Assembly (NCBI GenBank): GCA_016713005.1
Contig: JADJPY010000001.1
Location: 496,001 to 560,000, forward strand
Source: Ramlibacter sp.
GTDB lineage: Bacteria; Pseudomonadota; Gammaproteobacteria; Burkholderiales; Burkholderiaceae_C
Length of the DNA: 64,000 nt
Direction: 5' to 3'
Position numbers and translations under genes: made by a program. The notes beneath the pieces are model-generated. The model saw only the letters and a program-made list of their open reading frames with translations. It ran no database searches and was not told the DNA's origin. Shown here one piece after another: positions 50,611 through 60,442 of the stretch; the first letter of the stretch is position 1; each line of letters opens with the position of its first letter.

Positions 50611-51171
50611 TCACGGCTGGCGGCGGTAGATGGTCACCTCCACGCCCAGGCTGTCCTGCGGGAAGGTCAGGCGAAGGAGGTGCTGGCCTTTGTGCAGCAG
50701 GTAAACCGACTCGGCATTGGCATGGTCGCAGCCCGGCACCAGGGTGCGCACACGCCTGTAGGTGTCCGGGGTGACGCGCTGCAACAACGCCAGAGCCCGG
50801 TCGAACTCCCGGCGCAGACCGACGAGCTGCTGCGGGTCGATGCCGGCGGGCCAGTGCGCCGGGCGCATCTGCCATTCGCGCAGGTCTGAAACCCGCTGCG
50901 CGAGTTCCGCAACTGTGAAGGTGCCGTCGTAGCGCAGCTCGCAGCGGACCTCCGCCCGCGCCAGCCGCGATACCGTGCCGGCCCGATCGATGACCAGTTG
51001 GCCTGGCAGACGGGGTTCGTTGCTCTCGGCCGCCTCCCAGGCGCCATGCCAGGGGCCGCTGAGCAAGCTGCCTGAGCCTTGCGCAGCCGCAATTTGCGGG
51101 AGCAGCGCCGCGCCCAGGGCGACCAGCCGCAGAGTCAGCATGGTCGCGATTCGCTGGAAGCTGCGGTACAT
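50611..51171 (-). CDS. Secreted orphan protein
   Basis: About 186 aa. An N-terminal signal peptide (MLTLRLVALGAALLPQIAAA) is present; starts at 51171 or 51141 are both possible. The mature protein has two or three Cys (VRCELRY, VPGCDHA) and no known motif. It ends 9 bp after boxB on the other strand but is unlikely to share its role. Confidence 0.6.
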   Translation of the reverse strand: MYRSFQRIATMLTLRLVALGAALLPQIAAAQGSGSLLSGPWHGAWEAAESNEPRLPGQLVIDRAGTVSRLARAEVRCELRYDGTFTVAELAQRVSDLREWQMRPAHWPAGIDPQQLVGLRREFDRALALLQRVTPDTYRRVRTLVPGCDHANAESVYLLHKGQHLLRLTFPQDSLGVEVTIYRRQP

Positions 51172-51212
51172 GCTGCGATGGTAAGGGCTGCGGGCGGTAG
51201 AATCACGCCCTT

Positions 51213-51289
<77 letters not shown>

Positions 51290-51306
51290 ATCGTCATTTC
51301 CTCCCG

Positions 51307-51387
51307 CATCGAACGGCGCCGGGCCACCCCAAGCCGCAAAGGTCCACAAGGGGCTGCGGCGGCGCGAGGCGAGGAGCATGGGGCCAC
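51307..51387. repeat. G/C-rich dispersed repeat, second family, copy 2
   Basis: ACGGCGCCGGGCCACCCCAA, followed by CCACAAGGGGCTGCGGCGGC and GGAGCATGGGGCCACC; related to 42007-42092. It lies between the two tRNA genes. Confidence 0.45.
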
Positions 51388-51394
51388 CTTCTTT

Positions 51395-51471
51395 CTGCCC
51401 GTAGCTCAGTTGGATAGAGCACCGGCCTTCTAAGCCGGTTGTCGGGGGTTCGATTCCCTCCGGGCAGGCCA
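51395..51471 (+). tRNA. tRNA-Arg (TCT)
   Basis: 77 nt with encoded CCA. Acceptor stem CTGCCCG/CGGGCAG, discriminator G, D-arm AGCTCAGTTGGATAGAGC, anticodon stem CCGGC/GCCGG around CTTCTAA with anticodon TCT, and T-arm GGGGGTTCGATTCCCTC. Confidence 0.96.
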
Positions 51472-51659
51472 CCCGGCGTCAGCGACGCTTCGGACCTTGC
51501 GCCATTGCAACACCTGGTAACGACCTGGGCCTTTTCTTCCGGTCACCGGGATGGCCTTGTGGCCATTGGGCGTCGGCCGGCTGCAAACCTTGACCATTGG
51601 GCTTTGCCTTTGGGTTGATTGCCGGAATAATGCCAATCCAAGCCAAACCCTTCTCCACC

Positions 51660-52396
51660 ATGTTCGAGCGCATCAAAAAGGCCTTTGCCAAGGACTCCCC
51701 CCGTGCGGAAGAGTCCAGCCAGCTCCAAAGCCAGTTCAACAGCCAGCTCAACAGCCGGGTGTCGGAATGGGCCGGTACCCAGGGTTTCTCGTTTACAGGG
51801 CAGGGCGCAGGCCCCGGCTTTGCGCTGGACGGCATGGTGCTCAACCGCAAGTGGCGCATGGAGCGCGGCAAGCCGTCCCGCAACTTCATCCGGGGCGAGG
51901 AACTGCGTGCGCGCAGCGAACTCGGTGTCAACGAGGACGCCGCCGTGCTGGTGATGAACCGGCCGCTGAAGGAGGCGCTCGAAAAGCGCGCCTACCAGCT
52001 CTATACCGATGACCTGCGCACGCAGGCCGACCCAACCTTCCGGAAGAGATGCGCTGGCTGGCCATGTACGAGGAATTCGGCTGGGACAGCCTGCCTCCCG
52101 CCTTCTGGGAGCGCTATTCGGTGCTGTCTGACAACCGCGAGCACGCGCTGGCGTTCATGGATGCACCCCTGGCGGACCTGATGATGAACTGGCCGGAACC
52201 CGGGCCCAGCCCGCAGGTGCCGTTCATGCTGATGATCCTGCGCGGCAAGGCCTACCTGCGCATGGAGTACAACCCGCCCGACATGCCCACACTCGAGCAT
52301 GCCGCCAAGGTGTTCACGGCGGCCTGCGAGGCCGCCATCGGCGGCCTGCGAGGCCGCCATCGGCGGCCTGCAAGTGGACTGATCAGCCGGGAATGA
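51660..52396 (+). pseudogene. Orphan protein with two frame-breaking lesions
   Basis: The first frame (MFERIKKAFAKD to about DDLRTQADP, 51660-52035) and the second (PEEMRWLAMYEEFGWDSL onward) form one protein of about 240 aa if one base is restored near 52030-52045. A 22-bp tandem duplication (52318-52339 and 52340-52361) shifts the frame again close to the end; without it the protein would end in AACEAAIGGLQVD. Both lesions suggest decay, though the first could be a sequencing error. I do not recognise the family. Upstream ATG 51630 is also possible as start. Confidence 0.6.
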
Positions 52397-53671
52397 TCAG
52401 CTGCCGCGGGTGATCGGCACCTCGGCGTTCCTGCCGTAGCTGCCGTACTTGCCCAGTTCCCATTTGGCGATCGCGTTGCGGTGGACCTCGTCCGGGCCGT
52501 CGGCAAAGCGCAGCGTGCGCGCGCCGGCGTACGCATGAGCGAGGGGAAAGTCGTCACACATGCCGCCACCGCCGTGGGCCTGCATGGCCCAGTCGATCAC
52601 CTGGCAGGCCATGGTGGGCGCAACCACCTTGATCATCGCGATCTCGGTGCGAGCCACCTTGTTGCCCGCCACATCCATCATCCAGGCCGCCTTGAGCGTG
52701 AGCAGCCGGGCCATGTCGATTTTGCAGCGCGCCTCGGCAATGCGCTCTTGCGTCACGGTCTGCTGGGCCACCGTCTTGCCAAAGGCCGTGCGCGAAGACG
52801 CACGCCTGCACATCAGCTCCAGTGCCCGCTCGGCCAGGCCGACCAGGCGCATGCAGTGGTGGATCCGCCCGGGGCCCAGGCGACCCTGGGCGATCTCGAA
52901 GCCGCGGCCTTCACCCAGCAGGATGTTGGACACCGGCACGCGCACGTTCTCGAAGTACATCTCCACATGGCCGTGAGGGGCGTCGTCGTAGCCCATCACG
53001 TTGAGCGGACGCACGACGCGGATGCCCTTGGCGTCTGCCGGCACGAGCACCATGCTCTGCTGTGAGTGCTTGGGCGCCTCAGGGTCTGTCTTGCCCATGG
53101 TGATGTAAACGGCGCAACGCGGGTCGGCGGCGCCGGAGATCCACCACTTGTGGCCGTTGATGACGTACTCGTCGCCTTCGCGCTTGATGCTGGTGCAGAT
53201 GTTGGTGGCGTCGCTGGAGGCGACTTCGGGCTCGGTCATGGCGAACGCTGAGCGGATCTTGCCTTCCAGCAGCGGTTTGAGCCAGCGCGCCTTGTTGGCG
53301 TCGTCGCCGTAGCGGGCAATGGTTTCCATGTTGCCGGTGTCTGGCGCCGAGCAGTTGAAAACCTCGCTGGACCATGTCACCCGACCCATGATCTCGGCCA
53401 GCGGGGCGTACTCCTGGTTGGTCAGGCCCGCTCCCTCGTAGCCGGACGCGGCGGCACTGTCCACCGGCAGGAAGAGGTTCCACAGGCCGGCGGCCTGGGC
53501 CTTGGGCTTGAGGTTTTCAATGGTCTGCAGGGCCGACCAGCGCTTGCCGGCAACCGTGTTGGCTTCGAGCTCTTCCTTGTAGGCCTTCTCGTTGGGGTAG
53601 ATGTGGTCATCCATGAACTTCAGCAGGCGCGCCTGCAGGTCCTTGGTCTTGGGGGAGTAGTCAAAGTCCAT
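52397..53671 (-). CDS. Acyl-CoA dehydrogenase
   Basis: 424 aa, a long form typical of dehydrogenases next to ACAD10/11-like phosphotransferases. FAMTEPEVASSDATNICTSI (FAD and substrate binding) and GHKWWISGAADPRC, then QVIDWAMQAHGGGGMCDDFP with RTLRFADGPDEVHRNAIAKW hold the family motifs. Oxidises medium or branched acyl-CoA. It follows the phosphotransferase gene after 39 bp on the same strand. Confidence 0.92.
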   Translation of the reverse strand: MDFDYSPKTKDLQARLLKFMDDHIYPNEKAYKEELEANTVAGKRWSALQTIENLKPKAQAAGLWNLFLPVDSAAASGYEGAGLTNQEYAPLAEIMGRVTWSSEVFNCSAPDTGNMETIARYGDDANKARWLKPLLEGKIRSAFAMTEPEVASSDATNICTSIKREGDEYVINGHKWWISGAADPRCAVYITMGKTDPEAPKHSQQSMVLVPADAKGIRVVRPLNVMGYDDAPHGHVEMYFENVRVPVSNILLGEGRGFEIAQGRLGPGRIHHCMRLVGLAERALELMCRRASSRTAFGKTVAQQTVTQERIAEARCKIDMARLLTLKAAWMMDVAGNKVARTEIAMIKVVAPTMACQVIDWAMQAHGGGGMCDDFPLAHAYAGARTLRFADGPDEVHRNAIAKWELGKYGSYGRNAEVPITRGS

Positions 53672-53710
53672 AGTCTTCTTTCGCTGGTGAATCGTTGGGG
53701 AGGGTCGGCT

Positions 53711-54796
53711 TCAGGCCTGCTGGGCAAATGCCCAGGCCATCTGGGCCATGGGGCGTGCGCCGGCGCCGGAGCTCACCGCCTGCGCGCTGGAGGCGGTCCC
53801 GGCCTCGACCCGCTTGGCGATGCCCTGCAGGATGGCGGCAATGCGGAACATGTTGTAGGCCATGTAGAAGTTCCAGTCGGCCTTGAGGGAGTCGGGGGTG
53901 GCCAGGCCGGTGCGTTCGCAATAGCGGCGGATGTACGAATCTTCAGACGGGATGCCAAGGGCGGCCAGGTCGACGCCGCCGATGCCGCGCGACATGCCGT
54001 GCGGGATGTGCCAGGCCATGCAGTGGTAGCTGAAGTCGGCCAGCGGGTGGCCCAGCGTGGACAGCTCCCAGTCCAGCACGGCGATCACACGCGGCTCGGT
54101 GGGATGGAACATCAGGTTGTCCAGCCGGTAGTCTCCATGCACGATGGAGACCTTGCCTTCGTCGCGCGCGCCTGCGGGGATGTGGGCAGGGAGCCACTCG
54201 ATCAGGCGGTCCATCTCGGGGATGGGCTGGGTGATGGAAGCGACGTACTGCTTGCTCCAGCGGCCGATCTGGCGTTCAAAGTAGTTGCCCGGCTTGCCAT
54301 AGGCGGCCAGGCCGCGCTCGGCGAACTTCACCGTGTGCAGCGCAGCGATGACGCGGTTCATCTCGTCGTAGATGGCGCCTCGCTCGGTGTTGCTCATGTC
54401 CGGCAGGGATTGGTCCCACAGCACGCGACCCTGCATGAACTCCATGACATAGAACGCGCGCCCGATCACGGATTCGTCTTCGCACAGGCAGTACATGCGA
54501 GGTACCGGTACGGCCGTTCCAGCCAGGCCACTCATCACCGCGTACTCGCGCTCCACGGCATGGGCCGAGGGCAGCAGCTTGGCAACCGGGCCGGGCTTGG
54601 CCCGCATCACATAGCTCTGGCCCGGCGTGACCAGCTTGTAGGTGGGATTGGACTGTCCGCCCTTGAACATCTCCACGGTCAATGGCCCGGCAAAGCCCGG
54701 CAGGTGGGTTTCGAGCCACGCGCTCAGTGCGCCGATGTCAAACGCATGCTTGTCCGAGACGGCGCGGGTGCCGACGAAATGGCTGAAGTCAGTCAT
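53711..54796 (-). CDS. Phosphotransferase family protein (ACAD10/11 N-terminal type)
   Basis: 361 aa. Kinase-like fold of aminoglycoside phosphotransferases: FKGGQSNPTYKL nucleotide loop, catalytic VHGDYRLDNLMFHP (about residue 210) and metal-binding VIAVLDWELSTLGHPLADFS. In human ACAD10/11 such domains phosphorylate 4-hydroxy acyl-CoAs for breakdown by the linked dehydrogenase; here the two are separate neighbouring genes. Role inferred from this. Confidence 0.88.
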   Translation of the reverse strand: MTDFSHFVGTRAVSDKHAFDIGALSAWLETHLPGFAGPLTVEMFKGGQSNPTYKLVTPGQSYVMRAKPGPVAKLLPSAHAVEREYAVMSGLAGTAVPVPRMYCLCEDESVIGRAFYVMEFMQGRVLWDQSLPDMSNTERGAIYDEMNRVIAALHTVKFAERGLAAYGKPGNYFERQIGRWSKQYVASITQPIPEMDRLIEWLPAHIPAGARDEGKVSIVHGDYRLDNLMFHPTEPRVIAVLDWELSTLGHPLADFSYHCMAWHIPHGMSRGIGGVDLAALGIPSEDSYIRRYCERTGLATPDSLKADWNFYMAYNMFRIAAILQGIAKRVEAGTASSAQAVSSGAGARPMAQMAWAFAQQA

Positions 54797-54847
54797 TGGG
54801 CTGGTGACGCGCAGTGCGCGCAGGAATGGATGTGGCGCACCCGGGAT

Positions 54848-55567
54848 TCAGGCTTCGGTATCGGCAATCCGCATCAACGCGTCGCGGTTGCGGATCACAA
54901 GCCCGCCCGGATCGATGCGAATGGTGTCCTCGCGCTCCATGGCCTTGAGCTCCTGGTTGACGCGCTGGCGCGAGGCGCCCAGCAACTGGGCCAGCTCTTC
55001 CTGCGCCAGTTGCAGCCCGATGCGCATCTCGCGTCCATCGGCCAGATTGGGCACACCGTAGCTGCGCACCAGGTGGATCAGCTGCTTGGCCAGCCGCGCG
55101 CGCAGGGGCAGCGTGTTGAGATCTTCCACCAGGCCGTAGAGCTGGCGGATGCGTCGCGCCTGCAGGCGCAGCAACGCCTCGTACAGCTCCGAATGCGAGG
55201 CCAGGATCTTCCAGAAATCTGCCTTCGCCACGCATACGATCGTCGTGTCGCCATGGGCATAGGCGTCGTGCGTGCGCCGGTCGCCATCGAAGATCGCCAC
55301 ATCGCCAAACCAGATGCCCGGCTCGACGTAGGTCAGGGTGATCTGCTTGCCCGAGATCGAGGTGGAACTGACCCGCACCGCGCCCCGTGCGCAGGCGATC
55401 CACTGCTCTGGCGGATCGCCACGGGCGGCAATCAGCTCGCCGTCCCTGTACCGTTTGACGTAGGCGCATCGGAGTATGTCGTGCCGCAGTGATGGCGAAA
55501 GCGAAGAAAACCAGCGACCGGTATTGATCGCCTCTCGTTCTTCGATGGTAAGAATGGGTTCGTCCAT
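54848..55567 (-). CDS. Crp/Fnr-family transcriptional regulator
   Basis: About 239 aa. A cNMP-binding beta-roll lies at residues about 30-130 (GDPPEQWIACARGAVRV, then WFGDVAIFDGDRRTHDAYAH) and a winged helix at about 160-230 (AQEELAQLLGASRQRVNQEL). No Cys cluster for Fe-S is present, so it is not an Fnr oxygen sensor. It sits within the beta-oxidation genes and may control them. The start at 55567 is preferred over 55597. Confidence 0.9.
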   Translation of the reverse strand: MDEPILTIEEREAINTGRWFSSLSPSLRHDILRCAYVKRYRDGELIAARGDPPEQWIACARGAVRVSSTSISGKQITLTYVEPGIWFGDVAIFDGDRRTHDAYAHGDTTIVCVAKADFWKILASHSELYEALLRLQARRIRQLYGLVEDLNTLPLRARLAKQLIHLVRSYGVPNLADGREMRIGLQLAQEELAQLLGASRQRVNQELKAMEREDTIRIDPGGLVIRNRDALMRIADTEA

Positions 55568-55689
55568 GGTCTGTCTTGTGCGTGACTGGCGCGGCACCCA
55601 TTGTCCCCCCGGGGACCAGCATCCCGCCTCAGGGTTGTCACCTGCGGTACACGCCGGCCGTCATGCGCTTCTGCGGTGACGGCCGGCCG

Positions 55690-56469
55690 CTATTCGTAGC
55701 GCGGCGCCCGCTTTTCCAGGAAGGCGGAAATGCCTTCGCCCCCGTTGGCATGGTGGAGGTTGCGCACGAAATGGTCGCGCTCCATCGCCAGGTGTTGGGT
55801 GAGGGTATGCGCATGCGCGTCACCCAGCAGCTCCTTGACGCTGGCCAGCGCGTTGGGGGCACGCGCGTTCAGGCGCTCGGCCAGCGCGAGCGCGCTGGCA
55901 AGGGCGCCGCCGGAATCGGTGACCTGGTTGACGATTCCCAGCTCATGAAGGCGTCGCGCGCCAATGCGCTCCGCGCCCATCAGCAGCTCGCTGGCCAGCT
56001 GGCGCGGCAGCGCATGCGCCAGGCTCCAGCTGCCGCCCCCATCGGGTGACAGCGCCACCGTGCTGTAGGCCATCACGAACACGGCGTCGCTGGCGGCCAC
56101 GATCAGGTCACATGCCAGCGCCAGCGAGAACCCCGCGCCGGCAGCGGCACCTTCGACCGCGGCGATCACCGGCTTGGGAAAGGTGCGCACTGCCTCGATC
56201 CAGGTGTGCAGGCCTTCAATGCTCTGGGCCTGGACTTGCGGATCCTGCTGTCGGTTGGACAGCAGGCGGTTGAGGTTGCCGCCCGCGCTGAAATGGGGGC
56301 CTTCGCCGGTGATGACCACGCTGCGTATGTCGCGGCTGTCGCCCGCCGCGTTCAGGGCTTCGATGCCGGCCGCGTACATGGCCGGACCAAGCGCGTTGCG
56401 CAGTTGCGGGTCGCTCAGGGTCAGGACCATGGTCTGGCCCTGGGTGGTGCTTTTCAGCTCGGCGGCCAT
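55690..56469 (-). CDS. Enoyl-CoA hydratase
   Basis: 259 aa. TMVLTLSDPQLRNALGPAMY, GEGPHFSAGGNLNRLLSNRQ and FPKPVIAAVEGAAAGAGFSL are crotonase motifs. The usual catalytic Glu positions fall near AYSTVALSPDGGGSWSLAHA, where Asp/Gly are found, so the reaction may differ from plain hydration. It starts directly after the 3-hydroxyacyl-CoA dehydrogenase stop (1 bp), so one operon. Confidence 0.9.
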   Translation of the reverse strand: MAAELKSTTQGQTMVLTLSDPQLRNALGPAMYAAGIEALNAAGDSRDIRSVVITGEGPHFSAGGNLNRLLSNRQQDPQVQAQSIEGLHTWIEAVRTFPKPVIAAVEGAAAGAGFSLALACDLIVAASDAVFVMAYSTVALSPDGGGSWSLAHALPRQLASELLMGAERIGARRLHELGIVNQVTDSGGALASALALAERLNARAPNALASVKELLGDAHAHTLTQHLAMERDHFVRNLHHANGGEGISAFLEKRAPRYE

Positions 56470-56470
56470 G

Positions 56471-57994
56471 TCAGGCCGGCTCCACGTGCAACAGGCTCAG
56501 GCCGATCGCGCCGCGCCGGCGCAGCCAGGGACTGGGGCGGTAGCGCGGGTCGCCGTACACGGTCTGCAGGTTGAACAGCACCTCCAGCACATTGGTGGGG
56601 CCGCAGCGGTCGCCCATGGCCAGCGGCCCCAGCGGATATCCCAGCCCGAGCGTCACGGCGGTCTCCAGGTCCTGCGGGCTGCAGATGCCCTGCTGGCACA
56701 TGTCGGCGGCGATGTTGACGATGGTGGCCACCACGCGCTGGGTGACGAAGCCGCCGCTGTCGCGAATCACGCTGACAGGCTTGCCGTCGCGGGCGAAGAG
56801 GGCGTGCGCCGCGTCGCGCATGTCCGCGCGCGTGGCCGGGTTGGTGGCCAGCACGCGCCGGCGCGTCGCGGCATCTTCGAACAGCAGGTCAATGCCCACG
56901 GTACGCGCCGGATCCAGCCGCTCGACCACAGCCACCGTGGTCACGTCAAAGCCCAGTGGCGCCACCAGCGTCAGCGCCAGGGGCGAGGGCGATTGCCCGG
57001 TTTCGATGCTGGCGCCCAGGTCCTTGAGCAGCTGGAGCAGCTCGGCGCGGCGCGCCGCCCGCGGGGACACCCACACCGATGGCATTTGCTGCACCACAGG
57101 GACTGCGGGTTCAGGTGGCACCTGCGCCGCCCCATCCACGTACCGGTAAAAGCCTTCTCCCGTCTTGCGACCCAGTACCCCGCCGGCGAGGCGCTGTGCC
57201 GTGATCACGCTGGGGCGGTAGCGCGGCTCCTCGAAATACTGGTGGTAGACCGATTCCATCACCGGGTGCGAAACGTCCAGCGCAGTCAGGTCCATCAGTT
57301 CGAACGGGCCAAGCTTGAAACCGGCCTGGTCACGCAGGATGCGGTCAACCGTGGCGAAATCCGCCACGCTCTCGTTGACCACGCGCAGGGCCTCGGTGCC
57401 GTAGCCTCGTCCGGCGTGGTTGACGATGAAACCCGGCGTGTCTGCGGCCTGCACCGGCTTGTGCCCCATCTGCAGCGCGTACGCCGAGAGCCGCGCGCAC
57501 ACGTCCTGGCTGGTTTTCAGTCCCGCGATCACCTCGACCACCTTCATCAGGGGCACGGGGTTGAAAAAATGGTAGCCCGCCAACCGCTGCGGCTGCTTCA
57601 ACCCGGCTGCGATGGCGGTAATGGAGAGCGAAGAAGTGTTGCTGGCGAGCACGGTGGTATCGCCAACGATGCCTTCGAGCTCGGCGAACAGGGCGCGCTT
57701 GACGTCGAGTCGCTCAACCACGGCCTCGATGACCAGGTCACAGGAGGCCAGATCCGCCAGCGTCGATGCGCAGTGCAGCCGTCCGCGCTGCAGGGCGGAT
57801 GTGGCCGCATCGAGCCGGCCCTTTTCGACCAGTCGGTCCCATTGGGCGGTGATGGCGTCGCGCGCCTGCGCTGCGGCATCGGCTTTGGCATCAAAGAGGT
57901 ACACCTGGCTGGCGGCCTGCGCCGCGATCTGGGCTATGCCACGGCCCATGGCACCCGTGCCGACGACGGCAATGGAGGAGAACTGGGGAGTCAT
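56471..57994 (-). CDS. 3-hydroxyacyl-CoA dehydrogenase (PaaH type)
   Basis: 507 aa. The NAD-binding motif VVGTGAMGRGIAQIAAQA (residues 9-26) and the catalytic YHFFNPVPLMKVVEVI (about 140), then ADTPGFIVNHAGRGYGTEAL identify the enzyme. A second C-terminal 3HCDH domain lies near 410-500 (DSGGFVTQRVVATIVNIAAD). This two-domain build is that of PaaH/PaaC. First gene of the operon with the hydratase. The start at 57994 is fixed by the motif. Confidence 0.92.
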   Translation of the reverse strand: MTPQFSSIAVVGTGAMGRGIAQIAAQAASQVYLFDAKADAAAQARDAITAQWDRLVEKGRLDAATSALQRGRLHCASTLADLASCDLVIEAVVERLDVKRALFAELEGIVGDTTVLASNTSSLSITAIAAGLKQPQRLAGYHFFNPVPLMKVVEVIAGLKTSQDVCARLSAYALQMGHKPVQAADTPGFIVNHAGRGYGTEALRVVNESVADFATVDRILRDQAGFKLGPFELMDLTALDVSHPVMESVYHQYFEEPRYRPSVITAQRLAGGVLGRKTGEGFYRYVDGAAQVPPEPAVPVVQQMPSVWVSPRAARRAELLQLLKDLGASIETGQSPSPLALTLVAPLGFDVTTVAVVERLDPARTVGIDLLFEDAATRRRVLATNPATRADMRDAAHALFARDGKPVSVIRDSGGFVTQRVVATIVNIAADMCQQGICSPQDLETAVTLGLGYPLGPLAMGDRCGPTNVLEVLFNLQTVYGDPRYRPSPWLRRRGAIGLSLLHVEPA

Positions 57995-58053
57995 GGCGGG
58001 CATTATCGTGCAGGGTCCGCCGAGACACAGGCTATGCGAAAATCGGCAATCCG

Positions 58054-60411
58054 ATGAATAAAGTCCTGTCATTGCGCCATCACGTCGCAGGTCTCGTGCT
58101 GCTGCTGGCCGCGGTGCCAAGCCTGGCGCTGACGATCGGCCGCGCGCGCGGACCGGTCTTGCTCGGGCAACCACTTGAGCTGACGATTCCAGTCCGTCTG
58201 GACGCGACGGAGGATTTCGACAACCTGTGTGTGGAGGCGGACGTCTTTCACGCGGATGCCCGGGTCGATCCGGCGCGGGTGCTTGTGAGCCTGGAGCGTG
58301 GCAGCGGGCTTGACGCAACGATTCGCCTGCGCTCACTCGTCACGGTCGACGAGCCCATGGTCACGCTGTATATCCGCTCCGGCTGCCTGCAAAAGAGCAC
58401 GCGCCGCTACATTCTTCTGGCCGACATGCCCACCGAAGCGCCCGTGCTGGCGCCCGCGGGTCCCGGCGTGCCAGCCGGCGCAGGCGCGGGATCGCGGCCA
58501 TCCCTGGCGGGCGCTGCCGCCACAGCCGCTGGCGCAACGGGCACACAGGCTCAGGTTGCGCCGCCGGCTCCCGCCGCCGCAAACGGCCGTGGGCCTTCTG
58601 CGGCACCCGGCGCCACCGTGGCACCCCGGGCTGAAGCTGCACCACGTACTGGCCGGCGAGCCTCGGCTCGCACGGTGGCGCCGGATGCGCCCGTCGAGGC
58701 GGAACCCCCGCTCGCCAAAGCGGGCAAATCGGCCAAAGGGTCGGTGGCGCGGCCGGCATCGCCGAAGGCTGCGGGAAAGAGCCGCCTCAAACTGGAGCCG
58801 CTGGACCTGTATGCCGAACGCGACCCGGTGCTCAAAGCCAGCCCCGAACTGCTGAGCACGCCGGCCGCTACCGACGCCGACCGTGCCGCCGCTGCAGCCC
58901 TGTGGCGCGCGCTCAATGCGCAACCTCAGGACGTGCTGCGCGACGAAGAGCGCCTCAAGGGCCTCGAATCCGATGTGCGCGCCTTGCGCGACGTGACCGC
59001 ACGCAACCAGTCAATGCTGGGGCACTTGCGGACCGAACTCGAACGTGCCCAGCGCGAGCGCTACGCCAACGGGTTGGTCTATGCGCTGGCGGTGTTGCTT
59101 GCGCTGGCCCTGGCCATTGCGGGTCTGCTCTGGTACCGAAGCCGACAGGCCAGCACCGTCACGCCGGACTGGTGGCGCAAACTCGACCGCGAGATCGTCG
59201 CCGACAGCAGCCCGGCTGCGCTTGGCCCCGCCGCACGCGCGGAACGCACCTCCACGACCGCGCCGCTGGCACCCGTGCCGCCAGCGGACGACTCAGTCGA
59301 GACAGTTGACTTTGATCTTGACGCGCCGTCCGACATGCTGGCCACCCAGAAAGTTGAGCGTGCGTCGGCGGCTTTCGGGGCTTCTTCGCTGCCGCCCTAC
59401 GACCGGGCGGATTTTTCGCTGAGCCTGCCAGGCATGCCACGGGCGATGAAGGCCGAAGAGCTGTTCGACGTGCAGCAGCAGGCCGACTTCTTTGTGTCGC
59501 TGGGCCAGTACGACCAGGCGATTGAGGTCCTGAAGAACCACATTGGCGAGAGCCCGGACACCAGCGCGCTGGCGTATCTGGACCTGTTCAGGATCTACCA
59601 CTCGCTGAACCGCCGCGAAGAATACGACGTGCTGCGCACCGACTTCAACCAGGTGTTCAACACCCAGGTGCCAAAGTTCGATGCTTTCGCCGAGGGCGGC
59701 AGCGGGCTGGAGGGCTACCAGGCGGCGCTCTCGCGCATCATTGCGCTGTGGCCCACGCCGCGTGTGCTGGACGTGATCGAGGAATCCATCTTCCGCAAGC
59801 CCGATGCCCAGGAAGCATTTGACCTGGAAGCCTACCGCGAGCTGCTCCTGCTGTACGGCGTGGCCAAGGATGTGGTGGACCGGCCGGCCACACTGGACTT
59901 TGTTGCGTCCGGACCGGACTCTCGTCCCGGCGCTGGCGAACGTGCGGCCCAGAACCAGTTCTCCATGACCTCGCTGCAGGGGTTGCCCATGAGCCCGGCG
60001 CAAGCTGCCCCCCGCGGTTTTGCCGACAGCGGGACGCGCCAGGTGCCCGACCCGACGGCGCTGCCGGAGGTCATCGTGCCGCGTGCCTCCAAGCGGTTGG
60101 GGCTCGACATTGACCTTGACCGTCTCGGGCGGTCGCGCGCTTCCGGGCCGGCAACGGCAGCAGCCCCATCTGCCTTCCTGCCCGTGGGGCCCGATTCCGG
60201 GCACATTGCCGAGCCCGCTGCGCCCGATGCCGAAGTGCCGATGCTGCCCGACGTCGTGCCCGCAGCGTCCGATGCCCCGGCCGCATCGCCACAGGGCGAC
60301 GATACGGCGCCTGCGATGGTCGGCCAGCCCAGCAACCTGATCGATTTCGACCTGTTTGACGCGGCGGTCGAACGCCAGGTATCGCGCAAGACGGGACCCG
60401 GGCTCATCTGA
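58054..60411 (+). CDS. FimV-like pilus assembly/peptidoglycan-binding protein
   Basis: 785 aa. A signal peptide (HHVAGLVLLLAAVPSLALTI) is followed by a FimV-type N-terminal domain (LGQPLELTIPVRLDATEDFD). A long Ala/Pro-rich linker and a short coiled coil (EERLKGLESDVRALRD) lead to one membrane span near residue 345 (LVYALAVLLALALAIAGLLW). The cytoplasmic end has TPR-like repeats (ADFFVSLGQYDQAIEVLKNH) and acidic tails. FimV links peptidoglycan to type IV pili or T2SS; a link with the exeA-gspB pair at the other window end is possible. Confidence 0.78.
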   Translation: MNKVLSLRHHVAGLVLLLAAVPSLALTIGRARGPVLLGQPLELTIPVRLDATEDFDNLCVEADVFHADARVDPARVLVSLERGSGLDATIRLRSLVTVDEPMVTLYIRSGCLQKSTRRYILLADMPTEAPVLAPAGPGVPAGAGAGSRPSLAGAAATAAGATGTQAQVAPPAPAAANGRGPSAAPGATVAPRAEAAPRTGRRASARTVAPDAPVEAEPPLAKAGKSAKGSVARPASPKAAGKSRLKLEPLDLYAERDPVLKASPELLSTPAATDADRAAAAALWRALNAQPQDVLRDEERLKGLESDVRALRDVTARNQSMLGHLRTELERAQRERYANGLVYALAVLLALALAIAGLLWYRSRQASTVTPDWWRKLDREIVADSSPAALGPAARAERTSTTAPLAPVPPADDSVETVDFDLDAPSDMLATQKVERASAAFGASSLPPYDRADFSLSLPGMPRAMKAEELFDVQQQADFFVSLGQYDQAIEVLKNHIGESPDTSALAYLDLFRIYHSLNRREEYDVLRTDFNQVFNTQVPKFDAFAEGGSGLEGYQAALSRIIALWPTPRVLDVIEESIFRKPDAQEAFDLEAYRELLLLYGVAKDVVDRPATLDFVASGPDSRPGAGERAAQNQFSMTSLQGLPMSPAQAAPRGFADSGTRQVPDPTALPEVIVPRASKRLGLDIDLDRLGRSRASGPATAAAPSAFLPVGPDSGHIAEPAAPDAEVPMLPDVVPAASDAPAASPQGDDTAPAMVGQPSNLIDFDLFDAAVERQVSRKTGPGLI

Positions 60412-60442
60412 GTCGCCGGTTGGGCGCCTTCCCGGCGCTTGG

